Notes under the pieces: generated by a model | Told to the model about the DNA's origin: nothing | Database searches by the model: none | What the model saw: only the letters and a program-made list of their open reading frames with translations | Made by a program: the position numbers and the translations under genes | Part shown: in pieces, positions 45,809-55,760 of the stretch | Layout: every line of letters starts with the position of its first letter | Position numbering within the stretch: position 1 is the first letter of the stretch | Assembly: GCA_023105745.1 (NCBI GenBank) | Contig: JALGQZ010000002.1 | Coordinates: 78,323,785-78,387,784, forward strand | Reading direction: 5' to 3' | From: Austropuccinia psidii | Lineage: Eukaryota; Basidiomycota; Pucciniomycetes; Pucciniales; Sphaerophragmiaceae | Length of the DNA: 64,000 bases

Positions 45809-46769
45809 TTATAGCTTCATACAACTCTGGAATAGAATCAAAAATATCAGAAGTAATTTCTGATATTTTAATCTGGCCTCCTCTTTCTTTTGTAGTTCCA
45901 TCATTGTTCTGGCCATCTGAAACACATTTTCCATGGCATCCTGTAGCCCTGGCTGTAAGGTTTGGTGGCTGGTGCCTTTCCTTTGATCTTGTTCAGAGCT
46001 TGTGGCTGCTTTTTCACGTTGGAATTGCTGCTGCTGGCCACTGGGGCTGTTTTTGGCACTTGCTTGGGTGGTGGAGGGTTGTTTTTCCTCCATTCTAGTG
46101 TCAAGAGCATCATGTTTTTCCTCTCCATCAATGGAGGCCATCCATTGAGAAATTTGCAAGTATTGGGATGACCCAACAATTTTCTCACAGTCAGGTAAGA
46201 ATTCATGCAGTTTTTCCACAGATCTGAAAGGATCTGGTACTCCTTGTACTGCAGGGCATTGTTGTATGGTTTGTGGCTGGCTTTGTATATGTCTACTGAG
46301 GCTTCTTGTGGCGGTTTCAGCTCTTTGTGAAGGTAAAATGGTATTATCAGCATCAGAATGACCTATTTTAGTTGTTTGGAAGTCATCAAATGACCCTTTT
46401 CCTTCTGTACCTGGTTTGCGTTGGCCATAATCATGTCTATTACCTTTCTGGGAGCTGCTTGAGGGGTTATAGCTGGCTCCCAATCTGGTTGAAGGCATAT
46501 TTTATGATTAAAAAGGCTGAAAGTAGTATTTTTACGTTAAAAAACTTACTATTGGCCAAATTCTTAGCTTTCTGAAGGGTATTACTTATATCCAAGTTAA
46601 TCAATTCAGAAGATATTGGTTCAGGTTGGTTATTTTGAGTCACAATAGCAGTACTATTATGGTCTGAATTAACAGTACTGGCAGGAATAATGCTGGTGAC
46701 TGTCAAGGCTGTTTCAATGATTTCTTGTTTTACCAAGTTGTCAGACACTAAAGTTAATGAAAAAGCCAA
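45809..46769 (-). pseudogene. R7 upstream ORF (two parts)
   Basis: The first part (46769-46548) contains ISSELINLDISNTLQKAKN and ends at a GTAAGT donor (+ strand ACTTAC near 46550). The second (46498-45809) opens with MPSTRLGASYNPSSSSQKG; a shifted frame (46353-45901) carries MNSYLTVRKLLG and PPPKQVPKTAP, and the first frame resumes with MENVFQMARTMMEL. It corresponds to the R2 two-exon upstream ORF and to R3 27324-27927. The acceptor of the intron is not clear. Function unknown. Confidence 0.55.
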
Positions 46770-46953
46770 TTAATTAAGTGAAAAAAGGTTATTTCAAAAA
46801 AAGAAATAAAAATATAAGCCTCACTTATGATATGAAAAAAATTATTTTTTATGGTTTTTTTTTAATCATAAGTTTTTTTATATGTTTTTTTAAAATTTTT
46901 CAATATAGGAAAAAAGGTTCAAAGAAGATTAAAAAATTTTTCACAGGTAAAAT
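46770..46953 (-). other. R7 leader
   Basis: A/T-rich, no gene. On the - strand a TTTAG acceptor-like site precedes TGTCTGACAACTTGG near 46750, parallel to the CTCTAG site in R3 and the GAATAG site in R2. Confidence 0.5.
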
Positions 46954-46971
46954 ATCACGGCTGGGCCCCCA
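46954..46971 (-). promoter_or_regulatory. R7 primer-binding site (tRNA type)
   Basis: On the - strand two bases after the 5' LTR the sequence reads TGGGGGCCCAGCCGTGAT, beginning with the TGG that pairs with a tRNA CCA end. It resembles the R2 site. Confidence 0.65.
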
Positions 46972-46973
46972 AG

Positions 46974-48439
46974 TGTAAGGTGTAGATATGAAACTTTGAT
47001 TAAAAATCAAGTACTTTTCCTGTCCGCAAGATTTGTATAAGGTAAGAATCAATTAAAAATACTAAGAAATATTATTTTCAAGAGAAAACACGCCTATTTT
47101 ACTGTTTATAGCTTTATTAGTATATAAAAAGAATATTATAAAGATTTATTGTTTTACCAACAATCAAAATATATCCAAAAATACTCTACAAGAGATATTT
47201 ATGGCTACAAAAGAAATTTCTTCAAGAGAAAGTTCAATTGGAAGCCATCAATTTTCTTACTCCAAAAGTAAAATTTACTCTTTTAAGTCGTGAAAAACAG
47301 TCTGACAACAGAAAAGCCAATTATGGCATCATTGAACCCTGTTTTAGACCAAAAAAGGGCTGGTTTAAGCCATTTTTTGATCTTTTTAGCCATTTTAGAC
47401 CCTTAAATCAGGCATTACTATAGCAATACCTGGTCTAGAGTCTTCAAAACACGTCAGAGTGTGTGTAAGATGCGTAGAAACCAGTTGAAAATGTTTTTAC
47501 TAACATTGTTTCAACTTAAGGGTAGTTTTCCCCTCTTGGCAGCAGTTAAACCCACCCTGGTTGGTATCAAAACCTCATCATCAATTGAGTCACAGACCCT
47601 GTGACTCAATTCCAGGCCAAAAGTAATGCACTTTTGCATGGATTTTGACATCCCATGCCAGTCAGCAAGGATTTTGGGGGTCTGGCTCCCCCTTAGAGCT
47701 AGAGTTCCTCCCCCCCCCAATTTTAATCTTTCCAATTTATTTTTTCCTTTAATTCCTCATCATGTATTATACTTATAATTCACATATGTAATTCAATTGA
47801 ATTGTGCAGTACAATACAGTAATAATTCATACCTCATATGTAAATCAAAGTTCACTTATGTAATACATGCGCACATTTTGACATTGCAATTGAATTCAAT
47901 TGAAAATACTTCAATTCCTCATAACTTCTAAACTAAACACAACACCTCAATTTTAAAGCAAAAATTGATGGTTAACACCACATGTGGTGTGAATTAAATT
48001 AAAGCTTTGAGGTTTTGCAATATTTGTATTGAAAATACTAAAAACTTAATTTAAGCTTATTTAGAGTTGAGTTACAAACATTTCCCTCAGAGATGACCCC
48101 ACCTAATTTTCTATCAGGAATCAAATGGTGAAATAAATTTTATATGTTTATTTATTGGATAAAAAGCTATAATATATTTTATATAAATTTTTACCAAAAA
48201 TATCTTGATTTCATAAATTTTATTAAAAATTCATTTTTGCTTAATTTTTACAAGTAAAAATGAATATTCATAATTTTAAATTTTATTGTAATTTTACATT
48301 TAAATTATAATTAAATTTTGATTTCCAAATATAAATTTGTATTTATGTTTAATTTTTTTATTTTTACAATATAAATAAATTTATTTTAATTTATCATTTG
48401 TGGTCTTTTGGGTATATAAAAAAACCTCTATGGCTCACG
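46974..48439 (-). repeat. R7 5' LTR (family C, 1466 bp)
   Basis: Matches 38735-40571 except for the missing internal segment. On the + strand it begins TGTAAGGTGTAGATATG and ends GGCTCACG, where the last base has changed from A. A perfect inverted repeat ATTGAGTCACAG-ACC-CTGTGACTCAAT spans 47584-47610. Confidence 0.92.
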
Positions 48440-48444
48440 AGGGA

Positions 48445-50049
48445 AGTGCAAGCAGTGATTTTTTTAGAATAATTTTTTATGAAATGACGATAAAAATTGG
48501 CAAAGCCGAAAAAAGATTGAAGAGCCTTGATGTTTTTGGGCTGAGGCCAATTGAGGATTTGCTGAACCTTTGAAGAATCCGTCTTGAGGCCATCACTTGA
48601 AACAACATAGCCCAAGTATTCCACACTTGAAGCATGGAATACACACTTGGAGGCTTTGGCAAAAAAATTATTGTCCCTCAGTCTTTGGAGGCCAGAGGCC
48701 ACATGTTTGACATGTTCCTCCTCAGAATTGGAAAAGACCATAATATCATCTAAATAAACTACAACAAACACATCCAAAAAAATTTGCAAATATATCATTC
48801 ACAAGATTCTGGAAAGAGGCTGGAGCATTGATAAGGCCAAATGGCATAACCAAATACTCATAACTACCAAATTTGGTTCTAAAGGCAGTTAAGTGCTCAT
48901 CCCCCTCTTTGATTCTCAGGAGATTATATGCACCACACAGATCTATCTTGGAGAAGATAGTAGAACCGTTGAATACGGTAAGGAGCTGGTTCATAGGAGG
49001 AACAGGATACCTGTTCTGCCTAGTGACAGCATTGAGTTTGTGGTAGTCAACACACAAACGAAGACCTTCATCCTTTTTATTAACAAAAAGGACAGGTGCT
49101 CCTGTTGAAGAGGAGCTTAGCCTTATGAAATCTTTCTCTACATTCTGTAAAATGTAGGCCCGTAGTGTTTCTGACTCTTGATTTGATAATGCATAGATAA
49201 CACCAACTGGAGGTAAAAGACCCTCCAATTCAATATGATGATCACAGACGCGGTGTGGAGGAAGTTTCTCTGCTTTTGCCTTGGAGAATAAATCCAAATA
49301 TTGGTGATAAACAGGAGGGACTACCTTAAACACAGTTTCAATTTCTTCTGGCTCTTCCTCCGAATCCCACTGCTCCTCCAGGGAGGCATGAAAAGACACG
49401 GGAGGAAGGTCCATATCCCATTGAAAGAGATGAAGTGAAGATATAGCAACATCTTCTCCAACATCGTTTATCTCTTTGAAGACTTCATCTCTTAATTGAA
49501 GTAATTACTGAGAGGGAATTATGGAAGGGAAGGTGTCTTAAGTTCACAAACCAGAGCAACACTGTTGACAGAAGTGGAAATGCCATTACTAGTAGAAGGA
49601 ATAATACCACTAGAATCCTTATGACTAGAATCATAGGTGATCAATCCATTTTTCCAATCAATAATGGGATTAAAATGGTAAAGGAAATAATAGCCCAATA
49701 TCAGGTCTTCTCCCTTGGGTGAATCTATGATAAAGAAGTCCCATTCAAAGCTTTTCAAGGAAGGCAAGTCAACTACCCACTTGGTATAATGGGTGATTAA
49801 CAAGGCAGGGGATTCATTAGAATCCAGAATGAAAAGAGGAGTCTTTCCAGGGAGCTTTGACATAGTCAATGAGTACTTGAGAACAAAATTCATTGCAATA
49901 GAAGAGTTTGTAGCACCAGAATCAATGAGAATACTATAAAAAGTATCAGAGAGAGAAGAGAAAATAACAAATTTTAAAGATTTCTTGACACTAGTATTCA
50001 GAGTGCACAATTGTGCTCTTGAAGGAAATAAGTGAGAACCATTGAACAC
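48445..50049 (-). pseudogene. R6 pol, 5' part: protease and RT
   Basis: Protease (50049 to about 49519) carries LIDSGATNSSIA. A stop and frame change separate it from the RT part (49414-48746, with LRLCVDYHKLNAVTRQNRYP). A frameshift in a T-run near 48780 precedes the YLDDIMVF part (48798-48445). The reading continues after R7 at 38729 with LLKKDSP. R7 is inserted between KKITACTSL and LLKKDS. Confidence 0.9.
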
Positions 50050-50063
50050 ATCATGATCCCCAC

Positions 50064-51425
50064 TCAGGATTTTCCCTGCATGCTAGGGAAGCCTCTTGAT
50101 GATGACCCAGGCTTGTTCTGAGTTCTCTTGAAGAATTTTTCAATTGGCTGCTTTCCACCACAATAAGTACACAACCCCTCTTTAATCCTCCTCTCCTTTT
50201 CAGAACCAATTAATTCATTGTCCTTATTGAGGAGATTAGCATGAGGTTTGTCCTTTGAAGATTGAAACTGCTTGCCCTTCTTATTCCTCTTTTTGTGAGA
50301 CCTCTTTGGAAATGAGTTTTGAGGAGGCCTTGATGGATTGGATCCATTAACAGGAGGCTTCTTCTGTTGATTGCCACCCTTTTTGTTTTGCCTCTCATGA
50401 TATCTTGTGTCTAATTCTAAAGTGACATCCATAAGCTCTTGAACAGTGTCAAAGGTTCCAGGGTGAGAAGCCAGATGATCAAATACTCTTGATGCCAATC
50501 CTCTTCTGTAAACATGGATATAAGCTCTTTCCCCCCAATCTCCAATTCTTGACATTAAGCTTCTCAAATCAGCAATGTACAAGGATACATGACCACTTTC
50601 CTTCATCCTCAAATTGTCCAACTCTTGTTCAGATTTCCTGACTTCATTGGGGTCAATAAACAGAGTGAATAGTTGGGATTCAAATAATGGCCAATTATTG
50701 AGGAGATCAGAAGGGTCTTCATTGGAGATATTTGAGAGATAGGGTTCAATCCACATTCCAGCTCTACCAGTGGGAAACACAGTTGAGTATAGAACTTTCT
50801 TCCTGTCAGAGAAGAAATTTGCTGGATTATTATGGAAGATTAATTGACAGGATTGGATAAATACTCTCAATTTATGAGCTTGAGTACCATCAAAAGGATC
50901 AGGTGCCTTCATGGATGGAGTTTTGAAAGCAGTGGATTTGGAATTGTCCCTGGGGGCAACTGCGTGAGTCAGCTTCCCCATGAATTGAGTCATTTTCTCT
51001 ATCATCTTGAGGAGACTTGGGTCAGTTTGAGAGACAAGAGGTTGACTAGAAATGGTTAGATTAGAGCCCTGAGGCACTTCAGGAGCATTTGCCAAGGCAT
51101 ATTCCACTTCAGTCTCCCCACAATCTTCCTCTTTGACAGACTCTTCCCCCTCTTCATCTTCAACTTCCCCTAATCTTGCTCTTGCACCTTCAGACATGCC
51201 AGAGTAGCCACCCAAAAGTCCAGATAAGGATCTTGATCTTCTAGATTTCATTCAATCTCTTCTTGAGGGTTCTTCCCCTTCCATTGGTGGTCCTCTGTCC
51301 AAGTTTGCACTCAGTTGATGAACTGATGGTGTGCGGTCAAGAGGAGCCCTTTCTGTAGGAGTGAGAACAGCTGGAATTCTTTGGGAACTAGTGTTCTTGA
51401 CTGGGGGACTATGCTGAACTGGCAT
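50064..51425 (-). pseudogene. R6 gag
   Basis: Starts MPVQHSPPVKNTSSQR at ATG 51425. One in-frame TGA at 51252-51254 interrupts it, after which the frame continues (MKSRRSRSLSGLLGGYSG) to 50064. It has the family pattern: acidic stretch, capsid-like region with AFKTPSMKAPDPFDGTQ and MWIEPYLSN, basic C-terminal part and a degraded knuckle (CTYCGGKQPIEKF, with His and last Cys lost). Otherwise it is the most complete family A Gag in the window. Confidence 0.9.
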
Positions 51426-52107
51426 TATGAACAGAAGTAGAATGAAAACTTGATGGTATTGAGAACAGAAATCAAATCTTGGCCAAATCAATCACAATAA
51501 GAAACTTGATGAGTCTTGAGGAATCAATTCAATTCTTTAGGTGAAAACAACTTCAATCAATAATCAATCAATTCAATCAATAATCAACAATAAATTCAAA
51601 TTCAAAGTCAATAATCTTGAAGAATGAAATAAACAATCAGTAAATGAATCAATCAACCAATGTTTTCAAAGTCAATTCAAGGTCTTGAGGAATCAATCAG
51701 TCAATCAATATCTTCAGGAATCTAAATCAATCAACAATCAATAATCAATTCTTGAGGATAAATAAGTTATCTTGAGGAATTCAAAAGTTGATCAAATCAA
51801 TCCAAAGAAAATCCTGAATTGCTGAATCAATAACCCAAATGAATGCCAATCAATCAACCAATCAATAACCAATCAATAACTCCTGATAAGACCTGAATAG
51901 AAAAACAGAGAGAAATTTGATTGAAATAAAATGAAGTGAAATGAGATGGTCAGCAATGATTAAGAAAAATAGAAAGAGTCATTTTTTATATGAATGAAAT
52001 GAATGAGATGAATATTGATGAGAGAAATATCATAAGATCATTAAAGAGTCATAATTGATGAATGAGAGAAATGAATATAAATTAATGAAAAGAAAGAATC
52101 AAATATG
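51426..52107 (-). other. R6 leader, low complexity
   Basis: Rich in AATCAATCAATC words on the + strand, corresponding to the R4 leader. No gene. Confidence 0.7.
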
Positions 52108-52122
52108 AGTTAATTAATTTAA
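52108..52122 (-). promoter_or_regulatory. R6 primer-binding site, self-primed type
   Basis: On the - strand TTAAATTAATTAACT follows the 5' LTR without a spacer. It pairs with AGTTAATTAATTTAG in the 3' LTR copy (14 Watson-Crick pairs and one possible G-U) and with the slightly mutated site in the 5' LTR. Confidence 0.6.
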
Positions 52123-52886
52123 TGTCACAGGGGCTCTTTGAAGTGAAAAGGGCCTGGCACTTAGTAAACTGGGACTCACTTATGGAGGGCTCAGGATATG
52201 GTAAGGAAGAAATACACTTAAGAGTGTTAAAATATGAATTACTAATATAAGAAATATAAGAAAGCAGCAACAAAAGAAATAAGAGTAAAGAATAAAAGAG
52301 CCAACCACAAACAAGTCCAAGTCCACTGTTTCAACCTGTCAGAATGAAAAGAGAAGGGTTGATAAGGATATGGCCACCCAGATCATACTGTACAGGCAAA
52401 GAAAGAAAATGCAAAGACTAACTTAATATTGAATAAATATAATACCAAAAATAAGAATAATGATATTCATTAAATAATAAATAAACTAAATCAATTAACT
52501 GGGGAAAAGTCCCCAGGGGGGAGAAAGAGGGGCTGGTGTATGTGAGAATTACCAGCCCTGATCCAGAGAGAGAATTTTCATGAGAGGATGGAATAATTGA
52601 ATCGATTCTGGCCAATACAGGTACTGTACAGCTGTACAGAACCTGTACAAGAGGTGTGGTGGAGTTGAGTGATCATACAGTTTCATAATGGTGTATCCAA
52701 GCTGTATTGGGTGAATCCAACCTGTACAGATGTTGACAGGCTGTATTGAAGTACCAAGCTGTATGCATGTTTCAGCAAGGAAGATTGCTGAAGCTGAATG
52801 CTGATGCAAATAGTGGATCTGCTGATTTGAGGTGTTTGAGTGGGTGTATCAATGAATACCCTTACCCCTGGTGAGTGGTTGTTACA
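52123..52886 (-). repeat. R6 5' LTR (family A, short form, 764 bp)
   Basis: Matches 34108-34869. Tips on the - strand are TGTAACAACC and CCCCTGTGACA. Duplication CCAGG follows at 52887-52891. Confidence 0.92.
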
Positions 52887-52891
52887 CCAGG

Positions 52892-54259
52892 GTACCCAAC
52901 TTCTGGGGCCTCTGAGGCGTGGATAGCTTCAATCTTGGATACATGGCTGATCCTGACCCAATTAGTCAACTAAGACCTTTTGGGAATTCAGTTACCAAGT
53001 CAAAATTTCATTATATCATAAGAAAATAGCAAATAAGCTGCTATTCTGACGTGCCAAGGAGGTAAAGAGCAACTTAGACTCCTGTAACCACGTCAATTCT
53101 TAATGAATTACCATGGATAAGCCCCAAAAGAGTAATCAAAACCCTTTTTGAACTATTATCCATTGATTTACCCCATAGCAACCAGCCATATACTGCTATT
53201 TGCAGTTCTAAGTAGAAATGAGGTATAAACTTCAAAAATTCATTAAAAGTACGATTCTTAATGCATCTTTCTGAAACATACAGGACCAATTGAGAGCTGT
53301 ATAATTCATATAAAAAACAAAAGAAATTATACTTCTATAAGTAAAATTAAAAGTTTTACTTACAGTCAATTTTTGATGATTCCACATGAAATACTGAATC
53401 TTTAAAAATTCACAGAAAATACGCTCTTTGATTAAATTTCCAATAACATTGATACCTTTGAGAAATCAATTATTATTTTGGAATCAAAGAATATTTACAG
53501 TTTTTACTCCTTTTATCCTTAACCATAAATGGGTTGGTAGTCAGATAAAAGCACCAAGTCAGTAATTATGATAATCTCATGTGACAACAGATGATGAAAT
53601 CAATAATCCAAAAAGTTTTATTGTTTTCTCACTCACTTTCTTTTCAGTTTTCTCTATAGAATGCCTCTGTAAGCTTCTATAGACTTAAAAGAGGCCTCCT
53701 CTTTCTTTTTTTTCCAAATCATCACATTATTCCATTATACCTTTATTACTGACAAGTATTAGTTGAAACTATTTTTTAAGTGTTTTATTCTTTCAGAATC
53801 AATCAGAAAGACGTGAAATCATAGAAATCAACTATATATTGTTGTAATCTTGTTATAAATCAATTTTGATCCTTTACATCCACAATTATCCATCAAATTT
53901 CTCTACTTTTATCTTACAAAAAGTTCTTTGGAGTATTAGTGAGTGTTTTGATTTCATTATTAAAGTTCTTCTCTAGTAATAGTTTTCTTCAAGGTTTATT
54001 TTTATAATTATTCTTCTAAAATATAATTATATATTGAAATAATTCTATTATTTTAATGAAGAATATTTATTATTAAATTCTTCTTGTAATTGATTCTTGT
54101 AGACAATTACTGCTCACTGTCATACTCACTAGTAGTGTATAACAAGTAAAAGAAATAATTAATTATTTATTTATTTAATTGTGGTTATAATAATTTTTAT
54201 AATATTATATTTCTTAAGAACAGTCATAGTACTTTTGATTAATAGTAATACTATCAACA
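52892..54259 (+). repeat. Probable remainder of the R3 3' LTR
   Basis: A/T-rich sequence that would be contiguous with 33593-34107 before R6 inserted. The combined length (about 1.88 kb) is close to the 1837-bp R7 LTR. I could not align its end with the R7 LTR end, so the right boundary is a guess based on where Mutator-like coding begins. No gene seen. Confidence 0.4.
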
Positions 54260-55760
54260 AGTTTCATAGACACCTCTTACATTTTCAAAGGCTATCTGGA
54301 GGGCATAATGAGGCACCATGCCATTAAGAGTGCAGATGTGTGGGGGAAAATTCTTTACATTGAAAATGATTTCTTTGGATATTCTGTTCATTATTTCAAA
54401 AAATTGTTCTTTGAAAACCATTTGAAGAGCACTAACTACCCCAAGAGGAGTACCAGTAGACCTTTGGACCCAACTTTTAACCATGGTCTGGGCCCCTTCA
54501 ACTCTTGAGGTGGAGCCCACACCCAGGTGGCAGAAGTCGTTTTCCTAGGCTGAAACCTAATACTCCTTTATAAGAAGACAGGTTTTTTTCTGAATAGCAC
54601 AAGACATCAGAATTTTTGACTTGCTTTTGAAGCTTCTTTCAGTTCTCTTTGAAAGACTTCTTGCTGGATAAAGACATAAACTTAAAAATGAATACCAAAG
54701 TCGTTAATACAAACAATCATAAGAATAAAAGTGAAGGATAAAAGTATATTACTTGATTACAAAGGCCCATAAGATTTTCAAAATCAGTGTCATGACCAAT
54801 TTTCTTCATCGAATGTGCAGATACATCTTTATTGATGTTCCAAATGCATAACATGACTTTTGAGTTTGGGAAGAGCTTCTTAAGAGAATTTTTCAAGGCC
54901 AAATCTGTGTCAATAACAATGAATGGAGGGGGAACAATATTTGTGTTGTTGAGAAATTTGTCTATGTATTGATTAAATGCCCAAGTATATGGTAGTTCAG
55001 TTTCATTCTTCATCCAACAAAAATCCCCAGGAAAGGTGTTATTTGTTGTCCTGAAGCCAACAATATGGAAAAGAGGCATTTTGTACTTATTGTGTTTATA
55101 CGTACAAGCCATAATAATCACATGAGGCAAGCCATGAAGCGGTTTTATGGCAAGGGGGTGAGTGAAAAAGAAGGAGTTAATGTGTCCCTCAGCATCCCTT
55201 GCAGAGAATCACACAAACATTTCTTTGAGGTTGTCAATTAGAGCATCAATGGGCCATCTGCCCTGAAGTTTGTCTTTGTTGATTTTCTTTAGTTGGTTTT
55301 CCATGTCTCACAGGTTTACAGGCCTGTCAGTCTCCCTGTGGATGGATAATTGGGCCTTAATTTTGTTTGGCATGACCAATGATTGAGAAATTAGAGCTAT
55401 TTGGGATGCTTCTTTCTCATTGAGTTTTCTCAGAGAAGGATGTGCCATGATTCTTTCAGTGTCATCATGCCTGTGGTCAGGAGTTTTGACCTTATGAGTC
55501 CACTTGGTACTCTTGGCATATTTCCTGGCACAAAGTCTAAATGGGAAGTCAAGCTTTCTTGAAGTGACTTTTTTGGAGGTTCTTTGTGGGGATTTGGGGT
55601 CCCAGACCTGTCACCACCTATTTTAATTTTTTTGTGGGTCATATTGGACCTCAAGGTTGACAAAGCATACCCCTGTTCCCTGGAAACATTACCCATATGC
55701 TGCCAAAAACGCTCAAGGGTCTGAGATTTACCTTCAGTGAGGGTTGAATCATTATATAGT
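54254..55760 (-). pseudogene. Mutator-like (MULE) transposase with FAR1-type N-terminus, decayed
   Basis: In gene order (high to low coordinates): a FAR1-like segment (REQGYALSTLRSN, KIKIGGDRSGTPNPHKEPPK), then in a shifted frame PFRLCARKYAKSTKWTHK and MAHPSLRKLNEKEASQIA, then the MULE domain (PHVIIMACTYKHNKYKMPLF, FCWMKNETELPYTWAFNQ, PFIVIDTDLALKNSLKKL, MLCIWNINKDV), and a C-terminal part (TSRVEGAQTMVKSWVQRSTG) ending near 54254. The first catalytic Asp, usual in a DCTYK-type context, is Ala (MACTYK). The second Asp is kept. Several stops interrupt the reading and the end after VRGVYETC is cut off, probably by R3. Terminal inverted repeats were not found. Confidence 0.75.

Larger units (their letters stand above)
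38735..48439 (-). mobile_element. R7: family C Ty3/Gypsy element, nearly full length
   Basis: Inserted in R6 RT with duplication AGGGA (38730-38734, 48440-48444). LTRs are 1837 bp (38735-40571) and 1466 bp (46974-48439). In element order: 5' LTR, tRNA-type primer-binding site, leader, upstream ORF, gag, protease, RT, RNase H, integrase, chromo-like end, polypurine tract (about 40572-40583, AGGGGGAGGGAA), 3' LTR. Stops separate most domains, and RT and protease active sites are altered, so the copy is inactive. Confidence 0.93.
34108..52886 (-). mobile_element. R6: family A chromovirus with antisense gene, split by R7
   Basis: LTRs of 762 bp (34108-34869) and 764 bp (52123-52886) face the - strand and are flanked by CCAGG (34103-34107, 52887-52891). 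In element order: 5' LTR, self-primed binding site, leader, gag (51425-50064), protease (about 50049-49519), RT (49414 to 48445, then 38729 onward), RNase H, a deletion of most of the integrase, integrase end, chromodomain (37973-37737), 3' untranslated repeats, antisense gene (35711-37036, + strand), polypurine tract and 3' LTR. R7 lies inside RT at 38735-48439. Confidence 0.93.
16420..54259 (+). mobile_element. R3: family C Ty3/Gypsy element, old, interrupted by R4, a solo LTR and R6
   Basis: Family C sequence runs from a leader (16420 to about 16750), an upstream ORF split at 17079/27324, gag (about 27930-29220) and pol (29225-33447) to a polypurine tract (about 33580-33592) and the start of a 3' LTR at 33593 (TGTGAGCC, as in R7). 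R6 splits this LTR after 34107, and the sequence resumes at 52892. I place its end near 54259 because Mutator-like coding sequence begins there and the preceding bases end in CA. That end is uncertain, and no 5' LTR is visible. Coding parts are heavily broken, so this is the oldest element here. Confidence 0.65.
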
